Notes: generated by a model from the letters alone, not told the origin. A DNA stretch of 8,587 nt from an uncultured Ruminococcus sp. (GCA_945867875.1 CAMBJF010000093.1:1-8587), one strand, 5' to 3'. Shown: positions 1 through 6,189, numbered from the stretch's first letter. Program-made: numbers and translations.

Positions 1-1128
1 GTACTTGCCTGCGATAACGTCCTTGAATTCCTTTGTTACCATCTTGTAGCGTTCGCCGTTTATAACGTTGAAAACAGCCTGCGTACCCACGATCTGGGAA
101 GAGGGGGTAACAAGAGGAATGTTTCCTGCATCTGCACGAACTCTGGGAACTTCCTTAAGAACATCTTCAAGCTTGTCCTCCTTGCCTGCCTGCTTAAGCT
201 GGGACAGGAGGTTGGAGAGCATTCCACCGGGAACCTGATAGATAAGTGCATTTGCGTCCGCAACGAGCATCTTGGGGTCAAGGAGACCGTTGTCGATGTA
301 CTTCTTGCGGAGCTTCATAAAGTAATCACGGATAGCTGTGAGCTTAACAAGGTCAAGACCTGTGTCATACTCAGTGCCCTGAAGAGCGGCAACCATTGAC
401 TCTGTGGGAGTGTGAGATGTGCCGTGAGCAAGAGGAGACATTGCGGTATCAACAGCGTCGCAGCCGTTTTCAATAGCCTTTAAAAGGCACATTGAAGCAA
501 GTCCCGAAGTATAATGTGTGTGGAGCTGAACAGGAATGCCGATGTTGTCTTTAAGAGCCTTTGTAAGGGAAGCGGCTCTGAAAGGTGTGAGCAGGGCAGC
601 CATATCCTTGATACAGATAGAATCTGCACCCTCCTCCTCGCATTCCTTTGCATACTTCACATAGTAATCATCAGTGAAAACATCGCCGAGGGTGAAGGAC
701 ATTGCCACCTGAGCGTGAGCGCCCTCCTTCTTAGCAGCGTGGATAGAAGTGCGGAGATTTCTGATATCGTTGAGAGCATCGAAGATACGGATAATGTCCA
801 TACCGTTGGCAACAGTTTTCTGAACGAAATATTCAAGAACGTCATCTGCATAATGACGGTAGCCAAGCATATTCTGACCTCTGAAGAGCATCTGGAGCTT
901 GGTGTTGGGCATAGCCTTTCTTATAGTTCTGAGCCTCTCCCAAGGGTCCTCATCAAGGAATCTGATGCAGGCATCAAAGGTAGCGCCGCCCCAAACCTCT
1001 GCGGAATAGTAGCCTACCTTGTCAAGCTCCTGCATAATGGGGAGCATCTCGTCTATGCTCATTCTTGTTGCTATAAGGGACTGATGAGCGTCTCTGAGGA
1101 CGGTCTCGGTGATTTTTACCTTAGCCAT
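1..1128 (-). CDS. oadA: Pyruvate/oxaloacetate carboxyltransferase subunit (OadA / PycB / transcarboxylase 5S family), 3' end missing
   Basis: This subunit moves a carboxyl group between carboxybiotin and pyruvate/oxaloacetate, acting either as the alpha subunit of oxaloacetate decarboxylase or as the 5S subunit of a transcarboxylase. I translated the strand by hand: 376 uninterrupted codons run from ATG at 1128 to the window edge. The protein begins MAKVKITETVLRDAHQSL, the DRE-TIM/HMGL-like signature of this family. Expected metal-site residues are present: Asp13 in LRDAHQ, Lys174 in CIKDMA (the lysine that is carboxylated in the family) and the His203-x-His205 pair in QLHTHYTSG. It continues through RGQNMLGYRHY and QVPGGMLSNL to DVIAGKY. 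Roughly the last 80-90 residues of a biotin-free family member would lie beyond base 1. An AAGGAA-type ribosome site lies about 10 bases upstream. It follows the biotin carrier gene by 18 bases, so the two are probably co-transcribed. Family is certain; decarboxylase versus transcarboxylase cannot be settled here. Confidence 0.93.
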   Translation of the reverse strand, partial: MAKVKITETVLRDAHQSLIATRMSIDEMLPIMQELDKVGYYSAEVWGGATFDACIRFLDEDPWERLRTIRKAMPNTKLQMLFRGQNMLGYRHYADDVLEYFVQKTVANGMDIIRIFDALNDIRNLRTSIHAAKKEGAHAQVAMSFTLGDVFTDDYYVKYAKECEEEGADSICIKDMAALLTPFRAASLTKALKDNIGIPVQLHTHYTSGLASMCLLKAIENGCDAVDTAMSPLAHGTSHTPTESMVAALQGTEYDTGLDLVKLTAIRDYFMKLRKKYIDNGLLDPKMLVADANALIYQVPGGMLSNLLSQLKQAGKEDKLEDVLKEVPRVRADAGNIPLVTPSSQIVGTQAVFNVINGERYKMVTKEFKDVIAGKY

Positions 1129-1146
1129 AAAGAACCGTTCCTTTCC

Positions 1147-1518
1147 TTACGCAATTGTTGCGATAACATCATCGGAATTAACGGTATCGCCCTTCTTTAC
1201 GGTGATGGAAGTCACCTTGCCTGCCGCATTTGCAACGATGTCGTTCTCCATCTTCATAGCCTCGAGAACAACGAGTACCTGACCTACGGAAACGGTGTCG
1301 CCAACGTTTACCTTAACATCCAAGATATTGCCGGGCATAGGAGCCTTTACGGGTGTGCCGTTGCCGGCTGCGGGAGCGGGAGCAGGTGCTGCGGCAGGAG
1401 CGGGTGCTGCAGCGGGTGCAGCGGCCGAAACGGGAGCAGCTGCGGGAGCGGAGCCGCCAACCTCTTCAACTGCTACATCATATGCTTTTCCATTGACTGT
1501 AATATTAAATCTCTTCAT
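1147..1518 (-). CDS. Biotin carboxyl carrier protein (transcarboxylase 1.3S / decarboxylase gamma-type)
   Basis: A 123-residue carrier whose biotin swings between the carboxyltransferase partners encoded on either side. Residues 1-20 form a short beta-rich N-terminus (MKRFNITVNGKAYDVAVEEV). Residues 22-52 are a flexible Ala/Pro-rich linker. Residues 54-123 are the biotinyl domain, with the canonical EAMKMEND motif; Lys89 is the biotinylation site. The length and the Ala/Pro linker match the 1.3S subunit of transcarboxylase and the small biotin subunits of Na+-dependent methylmalonyl-CoA/oxaloacetate decarboxylases; the acetyl-CoA carboxylase carrier AccB is usually longer. The ATG at 1518 has only a weak AAAGG ribosome site about 10 bases upstream, so translation may depend partly on the preceding gene, which ends 48 bases earlier. 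Confidence in the biotinyl function is very high; the holoenzyme it serves is inferred from context. Confidence 0.95.
   Translation of the reverse strand: MKRFNITVNGKAYDVAVEEVGGSAPAAAPVSAAAPAAAPAPAAAPAPAPAAGNGTPVKAPMPGNILDVKVNVGDTVSVGQVLVVLEAMKMENDIVANAAGKVTSITVKKGDTVNSDDVIATIA
1357..1456 (-). repeat. GC-rich degenerate repeat encoding the Ala/Pro linker of the biotin carrier
   Basis: On the plus strand this stretch is a run of near-repeats of gcgggagc/gcaggtgctgc units. On the coding strand these give alternating Ala-Ala-Pro triplets, about residues 22-54 of the biotin carrier. It is an in-gene low-complexity linker rather than an independent element. Such tracts change length easily by slippage and can collapse in short-read assemblies. 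Confidence 0.7.
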
Positions 1519-1566
1519 TTTTATCAGACCTTTCGGAAAATTTATATATTAATAATCTTCCCAAAA

Positions 1567-2922
1567 TCAGAGGGGAAGAACGCTGTGCTTCTTGGGGAGA
1601 CGCTTGTTGAGACGCTTGCCCGCTGTGATGTCAAGAACGCCTGCAACGGCTGTTCTTACGTTCTCGGCGGTGACTATCTCGTCAACTGCACCCTTTTCGG
1701 CTGCTGCAAATGCGGAAGCCTCGCTCTCGGCATATTCAGCCGCAAGCTTGTTTCTCTCGGCTGCAAGGTCGCTTGCACCCTTAAGCTTGTCGTGATAAAG
1801 AAATTCAGCCGCTGTAACAGGGTCAACGGGAGCGATAACAGCTTCGGAAAGTGCGAATACCTGATCTGCGGCTGCATTCTTTCCTGCAAATGCGATGAAT
1901 GCCGCACCGCAAGCCTTGCCGCTTATAACTGCTATCTTTGCGCAGGTGGCATCGGCATATACACCGGAAAGTCTTGCCGCAGCTCTTACGGACTCAGCGC
2001 CGCCCATATCAAAGCCCTCGGTATCAACAACTGTGATAACGGGGATAGAAAATGCGTCGCAGAGACGTACAAAGCCTGCTATCTTAGCGCAGTCATCAGC
2101 TGTGAGCTTGCCTGCTGCCTTGTCAAGAGCCGCAATGCCCGCAGTTGTTCCGCCGACTGTGCAGAGAGCTGTTACGGAAGCCTTGCCGAAGCCTGCACGA
2201 AGCTCAAGAACGCTGCCGTCATCGGCAATAGCACCGATGCTGTCCTTTGCAGTGGCAAAAGATGCTGCTGCGGGAGCGTCAAATTCAAACTCGGGGAGGG
2301 GTGAAAGGTTGTTCTGGGGCATAAGGGAAAGGTACTTTCTTACGCTTTCCATAGCCTCAGCATCATCAGCGGCAGATGTGGAAACAGCGCCGCTTTCGAC
2401 AGCAGCCTTAACGCTTGTGTCACCGCCCACTGCCGCATAAAGCTCAGCCTTTTCGGTCATTACAACGTAATCAGCGGCGCAGGCGATTACTGCCATACTG
2501 CCCGCACAAACGCCCGATACAACGGAAACTGTGGGAACAACGCCCGACAGGTTTCCTGCTTCAAGAAGAATTTCGCTGTATGCATTAAGGGCATCAGCGC
2601 CGTCCTCGATGAAAGCTCCGCAGGAATCGTAGATACCAACAACGGGAACACCATTCTTTGCGGCAAGGTCGAACATTCTGCATATCTTTTCGGAATGAGC
2701 CTTGCTCACAGCGCCCTTGGACACTGTGCTGTCCTGAGAGAACGCATAGGCGGGGCAGCCGTTTATATAACCGTAAGCAGTAACTACGCCCTCATTTCTT
2801 CCCGAGGCGGTCTCTGTGAAAACGCCGTCGTCAAAAAGAGCTGCGAGTCTTTCTCTTGCGGGGCAGGAAGCTTTTGCCGCTGTATATTCAGCCAGCTTTG
2901 ACTTCTGACTTTCAGTCATCAT
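1567..2922 (-). CDS. Divergent acyl-CoA carboxyltransferase (12S / MmdA / PccB-like)
   Basis: A 451-residue member of the biotin-dependent carboxyltransferase family (two crotonase folds), which normally exchanges CO2 between biotin and an acyl-CoA such as methylmalonyl-CoA. Family landmarks in order: PARERLAALFDDGVFTE (21-36), DSCGAF (99-104) where typical members have DSGGAR, GVCAGS (137-142) for the first-fold oxyanion region, FVRLCDAFSIPVITVVD (284-300), TEGFDMGGAE (301-310) where others have a VPGF-type loop, KACGAAF (336-342), and a C-terminus PKKHSVLPL resembling the usual KHGNIPL ending. It is some 50-60 residues shorter than typical members (about 510), mainly at the N-terminus and between the folds, and very Ala-rich. 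I place the start at ATG 2922 because a GGAGG lies 7 bases upstream; the upstream TTG at 2964 has no such site. It is first in the biotin-enzyme operon. Substrate is uncertain because of the changed active-site loops. Confidence 0.85.
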   Translation of the reverse strand: MMTESQKSKLAEYTAAKASCPARERLAALFDDGVFTETASGRNEGVVTAYGYINGCPAYAFSQDSTVSKGAVSKAHSEKICRMFDLAAKNGVPVVGIYDSCGAFIEDGADALNAYSEILLEAGNLSGVVPTVSVVSGVCAGSMAVIACAADYVVMTEKAELYAAVGGDTSVKAAVESGAVSTSAADDAEAMESVRKYLSLMPQNNLSPLPEFEFDAPAAASFATAKDSIGAIADDGSVLELRAGFGKASVTALCTVGGTTAGIAALDKAAGKLTADDCAKIAGFVRLCDAFSIPVITVVDTEGFDMGGAESVRAAARLSGVYADATCAKIAVISGKACGAAFIAFAGKNAAADQVFALSEAVIAPVDPVTAAEFLYHDKLKGASDLAAERNKLAAEYAESEASAFAAAEKGAVDEIVTAENVRTAVAGVLDITAGKRLNKRLPKKHSVLPL

Positions 2923-2927
2923 ATTAG

Positions 2928-2934
2928 TTCCTCC
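2928..2934 (-). promoter_or_regulatory. Ribosome binding site deciding the carboxyltransferase start
   Basis: GGAGGAA on the minus strand; 7 bases separate GGAGG from ATG at 2922. This supports the 2922 start over the TTG at 2964, whose first 14 codons overlap the leader hairpin and this ribosome site itself. Confidence 0.85.
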
Positions 2935-2940
2935 GTTTCC

Positions 2941-2960
2941 CGATGCAGCGCACTGCACCG
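2941..2960 (-). promoter_or_regulatory. Leader hairpin in the 5' UTR of the biotin-enzyme operon
   Basis: In minus-strand RNA, CGGUGCAG and CUGCAUCG pair over 8 positions around a UGCG loop, including one G-U pair. On the plus strand the same position would be an A-C mismatch, so the fold is complete only in the operon's own transcript. It lies between the predicted transcription start (about 2979) and the ribosome site (2934), 6 bases from the latter. No U tract follows, so it is not a terminator. It may stabilise the message or modulate ribosome access; no known riboswitch class is recognised. Confidence 0.4.
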
Positions 2961-2985
2961 ACAAATAAAAATTAATCCGAGTTTA

Positions 2986-3014
2986 ATTATACAACATTTC
3001 CCCGAAAGTTACAA
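2986..3014 (-). promoter_or_regulatory. Sigma-A-type promoter of the biotin-enzyme operon
   Basis: On the minus strand, TTGTAA (3014-3009) and a perfect TATAAT (2991-2986) are separated by exactly 17 bases. The predicted transcription start is near 2979, giving a leader of about 57 bases before the carboxyltransferase ATG at 2922. Confidence 0.75.
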
Positions 3015-3092
3015 GAAAAAATGCCGATTTTTTTTCCTGTTCGCAATTTTTTACAATTTCGCAAAAAATTAAGGACGTCAAGTCCTTTCGGG
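3001..3092. other. Divergent intergenic core with short inverted repeats
   Basis: This A+T-rich stretch between the two divergent promoters holds no credible gene. Visible structure: AATTTTTT (3045-3052) and AAAAAATT (3063-3070) as an inverted repeat; TTCGCAA as a direct repeat at 3040-3046 and 3058-3064, 18 bases apart; AAGGAC/GTCCTT as a 6-bp palindrome with a 5-base centre (3071-3087); CCCGAAAG (3001-3008) mirrored by CTTTCGGG (3085-3092). The first CCCGAAAG copy sits in the spacer of the minus-strand promoter. Any of these could be operators, but arms this short can arise by chance. Confidence 0.3.
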
Positions 3093-3128
3093 ATAGAGAA
3101 AAAAACCTGTTCATTTCAACGATTTATG

Positions 3129-3157
3129 TTGACTAAATTAGAAAAGTATGATACAAT
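3129..3157 (+). promoter_or_regulatory. Promoter of the zinc-ribbon/TPM/ispDF operon
   Basis: TTGACT (3129-3134), a 17-base spacer and TACAAT (3152-3157), with TGA immediately upstream of the -10 as an extended -10 element. The predicted start near 3164 gives a leader of about 42 bases before ATG 3206. No other promoter is evident in the operon, where gaps are 2 to 12 bases, so this probably drives all seven genes. Confidence 0.78.
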
Positions 3158-3205
3158 ATAAAATAAATAATTTCCGTTTTGTCACACAGAAAAGAGGTTA
3201 TGACA

Positions 3206-4273
3206 ATGAGCGTTACAGCATTCAAATGCCCCTGCTGCGGTGCAGAGCTGACTTTTTCCTCGGATGCCCAGAAAATGGCCTGCGAATACTGCGGAACTGA
3301 GCTTGACGTTGAAGCGGTAAGCGAGCTTTCACGAAATGAACAGTCCTCCGACGATATGGACTGGAGCACATCATCTCAGTCCACCGTCGGGCTTGATGGC
3401 GACATCTGCACATACACCTGCAATTCCTGCGGAGCCGAGATAACAGGCGACAGGAGCCTCGGCGCCACCTCCTGCCCCTACTGCGGCAGCCCCTTTGTGG
3501 TGAATGAAAAATTCAACGGCATCTTGAAGCCCGATTATGTTATCCCGTTTAAAGTGGGCAAGGAAAAGGCTGTGGAGCAGTTCAAGGCGTTCTGCAAGCA
3601 TCGCCCATTGCTCCCCGGAAACTTTATGTCCTCCCACAAGATTGAGAGCATTCAGGGTATGTACGTTCCCTACTGGCTTTTCGACTGCAAGGCAAAGGCT
3701 CACTACAGATTCAGGGCACAGCGCATAACAAGCTGGACTGAGGGAGATTACAACGTTACCCGAACCGATCATTATATGCTTGTCCGTGACGGCTCAATGA
3801 AATTTGACAACGTTCCCGTTGACGGCACATCAAAGCTCCAAGGGGAGATAACCGAGTCTATCGAGCCTTTCGATATTTCGGGCACCCAGAGCTTCAATCC
3901 CGCATATCTTTCGGGATATCTTGCGGACAGATACGATGTTTCCGCCGAGGACAGCAAGCCGAGGGCAGATCAGCGTATCAAGGAAAGCGTTGAGTTCAAA
4001 TTCAAGGAAACTGCGGAGGAATACACCGCAATTACCGTTGAAAACTCCAACATATCCCTTGAAAACGGTGAAATACATTACGCACTTATGCCAATGTGGC
4101 TTATGACCGCAAAGTACGGCGACAAGCTCTACACCTTTGCCATGAACGGTCAGACGGGAAGATTCGTGGGTGAGCTGCCCGTTTCTCTCGGCAGGATCTG
4201 GGCAATACTTATCGGCGTTTCAGCCGCTTCATCAATAATTCTTGCGCTCATTCTCGGGGCGCTGGGACTGTAA
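3206..4273 (+). CDS. Double zinc-ribbon protein with C-terminal membrane helix
   Basis: A 355-residue protein resembling those annotated in Firmicutes as TFIIB-type zinc-ribbon-containing proteins. Two four-cysteine ribbons lie at the N-terminus: Cys8/Cys11 with Cys26/Cys29 (CPCCG...CEYCG) and Cys72/Cys75 with Cys90/Cys93 (CNSCG...CPYCG). They are joined by an acidic Ser-rich linker (about 38-66). A globular region follows (about 105-325) with the YVPYWLFD motif (153-160) and a late ALMPMWLM segment. A hydrophobic helix (331-353) ends the protein, suggesting tail anchoring with a cytoplasmic zinc-ribbon head. I chose ATG 3206 because AAAGAGG ends 8 bases before it; ATG 3200 is only 2 bases from that site, and the TTG at 3179 lies upstream of it. 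Some homologues are misnamed as PriA because of the zinc ribbon; no helicase motifs are present. The role is unknown, but it is co-transcribed with a TPM-domain membrane protein. Confidence 0.88.
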   Translation: MSVTAFKCPCCGAELTFSSDAQKMACEYCGTELDVEAVSELSRNEQSSDDMDWSTSSQSTVGLDGDICTYTCNSCGAEITGDRSLGATSCPYCGSPFVVNEKFNGILKPDYVIPFKVGKEKAVEQFKAFCKHRPLLPGNFMSSHKIESIQGMYVPYWLFDCKAKAHYRFRAQRITSWTEGDYNVTRTDHYMLVRDGSMKFDNVPVDGTSKLQGEITESIEPFDISGTQSFNPAYLSGYLADRYDVSAEDSKPRADQRIKESVEFKFKETAEEYTAITVENSNISLENGEIHYALMPMWLMTAKYGDKLYTFAMNGQTGRFVGELPVSLGRIWAILIGVSAASSIILALILGALGL

Positions 4274-4285
4274 GGAGGGATATAT

Positions 4286-4390
4286 ATGGATATGAAGAAA
4301 ATTCTCACAGCGTTTGTCATTTCTTTCTGCACATCGGTCACTGTTTCTGTGATAATACACATTCTTGACAAGAAGCTTAGAAAGGACTGA
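4286..4390 (+). CDS. 34-residue single-helix membrane microprotein
   Basis: A small gene of 34 codons starting MDMKKILTAFVISF and ending ILDKKLRKD. A basic N-terminus (Lys4, Lys5), a hydrophobic stretch of about 18 residues (about 9-27) and a strongly charged tail (DKKLRKD) make it a classic single-pass membrane microprotein. Expression is supported by an excellent AGGAGG ribosome site (4273-4278) that overlaps the preceding stop codon and lies 7 bases from the ATG. It also fills the 122-base gap between its neighbours almost exactly: 12 bases from the previous stop and 5 bases before the next ATG. I do not recognise a family. It could be an accessory subunit of the flanking zinc-ribbon or TPM proteins. 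Confidence 0.72.
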   Translation: MDMKKILTAFVISFCTSVTVSVIIHILDKKLRKD

Positions 4391-4395
4391 GTGAT

Positions 4396-5145
4396 ATGAA
4401 GAAAATATCAAAGCTTTTCTGCGCCCTTGCCTGCTCTGCCGCCGTTCTTGCGGGCGGTATGAGCGTTTATGCCGAAAGTGAATACAAGGTATATGACGAA
4501 GCAGGGCTGCTCACCGATGAGGAATACACTGCTCTTGAAAATAAGCTCGAAAATATTTCGGGTACATACGGTCACGATGTCATTGTATATACCACTGACA
4601 GCCTTGAGGGTATGGAACCCGCTTCATACACCGAATATCTGAGAGAAGAGCTTGACGCAGGCATTGACGGCAGCGGCATCATTTATATGATATCAATGGA
4701 AGACCGTGACTATGACGTGTACTCCTTCGGCACAATGTACAATGATATTATGATACAAAGTATCATTGACGATATGACCGAGGATATTCAGCCCTATCTT
4801 ACCGATGGCAAGTATTACACCGCCTTTGACAAATATGCTGACAGGGTGGAAGCTGAGATAAATCAGGTCTTGGAATACGGTCCCAATGAGCCTCCCTCCT
4901 ATGCAATACCCATCGGCATCGGCTGCGGACTTATTATCGGCATTGTCACGGTCTGCGTTATGAAACACGGAATGAAAACGACCCGACAGGAAGCTATGGC
5001 GAACAACTACATCAGAAACGGCAGCTTTAATCTTACAAGAAGCTCCGACGTGTTCCTCTATTCACAGGTGACAAGGACGAAGATATCCACCGATTCGGGC
5101 AGCAGCGGGAGCTCAGGCGGCGGTCATTCAAGCGGTAAATTTTAA
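4396..5145 (+). CDS. Secreted/membrane TPM-domain protein (YgcG-like)
   Basis: A 249-residue membrane-anchored protein. Residues 1-26 are a signal peptide (KK start, hydrophobic core, cleavage after VYA). The TPM domain (about 28-160) opens with the typical VYDEAGLLTDEEYTALENKL and continues through DVIVYTTDSL, GIIYMIS and DRDYDVYSFG. A membrane helix spans about 170-189. A cytoplasmic segment follows with LYSQVTRTKI (221-230), then a tail rich in Ser and Gly (SGSSGSSGGGHSSGKF) that is characteristic of YgcG-type proteins. TPM domains (TLP18.3/Psb32/MOLO-1) occur in the Psb32 photosystem-repair factor and in bacterial membrane proteins of poorly known role; some have been reported to have phosphatase activity. 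The ATG at 4396 has AAAGGA 9 bases upstream. It sits in the zinc-ribbon operon, suggesting one envelope-associated complex, with the TPM head outside and the zinc ribbons inside. Domain assignment is firm; function is not. Confidence 0.9.
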   Translation: MKKISKLFCALACSAAVLAGGMSVYAESEYKVYDEAGLLTDEEYTALENKLENISGTYGHDVIVYTTDSLEGMEPASYTEYLREELDAGIDGSGIIYMISMEDRDYDVYSFGTMYNDIMIQSIIDDMTEDIQPYLTDGKYYTAFDKYADRVEAEINQVLEYGPNEPPSYAIPIGIGCGLIIGIVTVCVMKHGMKTTRQEAMANNYIRNGSFNLTRSSDVFLYSQVTRTKISTDSGSSGSSGGGHSSGKF

Positions 5146-5156
5146 GGAAACACACT

Positions 5157-5483
5157 ATGAAAAACATCTGGACGGGCAAGAGGCAAAAGCATTTTTCGCT
5201 TTTGCCGCTGATAATATTCGGGGCGGCGGCAGTCTTTACCGTTGCCGCCCTCACAAGCTCCCAAGGCTCGGAAACAGAGCTGAGACAGAGCAGCATAAAG
5301 GACAGCATCTCCAAGGCTGCGTCCCTCTGCTATGCGGCGGAGGGGGCATATCCCGAAAGCCTTGATTATCTCGAGGAGAATTACGGGGTCAGGACAGAGT
5401 ATGAAGATTTTACGGTGCATTACAGCTATGCGGGGGGCAATATCCCACCCGACATAATCGTTGCGCCGAAAACGAAAGGATAA
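5157..5483 (+). CDS. Small N-terminally anchored protein of unknown function (pseudopilin-like tail)
   Basis: A 108-residue protein with a basic N-terminus (MKNIWTGKRQKH), one strong membrane helix (about 13-33) and an extracytoplasmic domain of about 75 residues. The domain starts with a helix (LRQSSIKDSISKAASLCYAA), followed by EGAYPESLDYLEENYGV and a short beta-like segment (FTVHYSYAGG). The YPESLDYL pattern after a helix recalls the YP-x-SL-x-L signature at the start of the globular region in type IV pilins and type II secretion pseudopilins. However, no prepilin peptidase site (G followed by F/M and E at +5) precedes the helix, so export as a pilin is unlikely. AAGGA (5144-5148) overlaps the stop of the TPM gene and lies 8 bases from the ATG. 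It ends 8 bases before ispD. I do not recognise a named family; it probably belongs with the upstream membrane module. Confidence 0.75.
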   Translation: MKNIWTGKRQKHFSLLPLIIFGAAAVFTVAALTSSQGSETELRQSSIKDSISKAASLCYAAEGAYPESLDYLEENYGVRTEYEDFTVHYSYAGGNIPPDIIVAPKTKG

Positions 5484-5491
5484 TTTTTGCT

Positions 5492-6187
5492 ATGGATACA
5501 GTTTCGGTCATCATTGCGGCAGGAGGAAAGGCACAGCGTATGGAGGGCGTGAACAAGCAGCTTGCACTGCTTTGCGGCATACCCGTCATCGCCCGCTCGA
5601 TGATGATTTTTCAGGGCATCGACGAGGTTGCCGAGATAATCGCAGCCGTAAGGAGCGAGGACAGGGATATTGTCACACAGCTTGCGAAAAAATACGGCAT
5701 AACCAAGTTTGCAGGCTGTGCCGACGGGGGCGAGACACGGCAGAAGTCTGTGGTGAATGCCCTGAGAACAGTTTCCCGTGATACAACGCTCATTGCAGTT
5801 CATGACGGCGCAAGACCACTTGCCAATCCCGATTTTATCAAGCAGTGCATCAAGGACGCAGCCATATTTGGGGGAGCGGCTCTTGCAGTGCCCGTAAAGG
5901 ACACCATAAAGCATGCGGAGGGCGGCATCGTCACCGACACCCCCGACAGGCGTAAGCTTTACATCACCCAGACCCCTCAGATATTCAAGAAAAAGCTGTA
6001 TTTCGAGGGCGTGAATTTCGCAGGCGACCACGACCTTGACTTTACCGATGACTGTCAGCTTGTCGAGGCTGTGGGCGGCAAGATACACATTACCCTTTCC
6101 GATTACAGAAACATAAAAATAACCACTCCCGAGGATATGGCGATCGCGGAAGCGATACTGAATTTTTCGGAGAAAACGGAGGAATAA
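5492..6187 (+). CDS. ispD: 2-C-methyl-D-erythritol 4-phosphate cytidylyltransferase
   Basis: IspD joins MEP to CTP, giving CDP-methylerythritol and pyrophosphate, the third step of the MEP isoprenoid pathway in the cytoplasm. The 231-residue length is normal. The CTP-binding P-loop-like start VIIAAGGKAQRM (6-17) contains Arg16, and NKQL carries Lys22, matching the essential Arg/Lys pair of the E. coli enzyme. Further family motifs are GGETRQKSV (79-87), VHDGARPL (103-110), PVKDT (134-138), the R153/R154-L-Y-x-TQTPQIF stretch, DFTDDCQLVE (183-192) and NIKITTPEDM (207-216) with the conserved Lys209. The ribosome site AAAGGA (5475-5480) is 11 bases from the ATG, a little long, and overlaps the end of the upstream gene. 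ispF follows after 2 bases, so the two are translationally linked neighbours but not fused. Confidence 0.95.
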   Translation: MDTVSVIIAAGGKAQRMEGVNKQLALLCGIPVIARSMMIFQGIDEVAEIIAAVRSEDRDIVTQLAKKYGITKFAGCADGGETRQKSVVNALRTVSRDTTLIAVHDGARPLANPDFIKQCIKDAAIFGGAALAVPVKDTIKHAEGGIVTDTPDRRKLYITQTPQIFKKKLYFEGVNFAGDHDLDFTDDCQLVEAVGGKIHITLSDYRNIKITTPEDMAIAEAILNFSEKTEE

Positions 6188-6189
6188 TT

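Noticed and set aside
514..2304. A 596-codon open frame on the plus strand across the biotin-enzyme genes
   Set aside because: It lies antisense to three well-identified genes, has a Cys/Gly/Ser-rich translation with no domain, and no ribosome site. It is the mirror of codon bias in the real genes.
2923..2964. TTG start extending the carboxyltransferase by 14 residues
   Set aside because: The extension covers the leader hairpin and the GGAGG ribosome site for ATG 2922, and has no ribosome site of its own.
3179..3205. Upstream TTG (3179) or ATG (3200) start for the zinc-ribbon protein
   Set aside because: The AAAGAGG ribosome site at 3191-3197 lies downstream of the TTG and only 2 bases from ATG 3200. 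ATG 3206 has the correct 8-base spacing.
3223..3499. Primosomal protein N' (PriA) identity for the zinc-ribbon protein
   Set aside because: Only the cysteine ribbons are shared. There are no helicase Walker motifs, and the protein ends in a membrane helix.
5426..6088. A 220-codon open frame on the minus strand
   Set aside because: It is antisense to ispD, whose motifs are complete, and has no recognisable domain or ribosome site.
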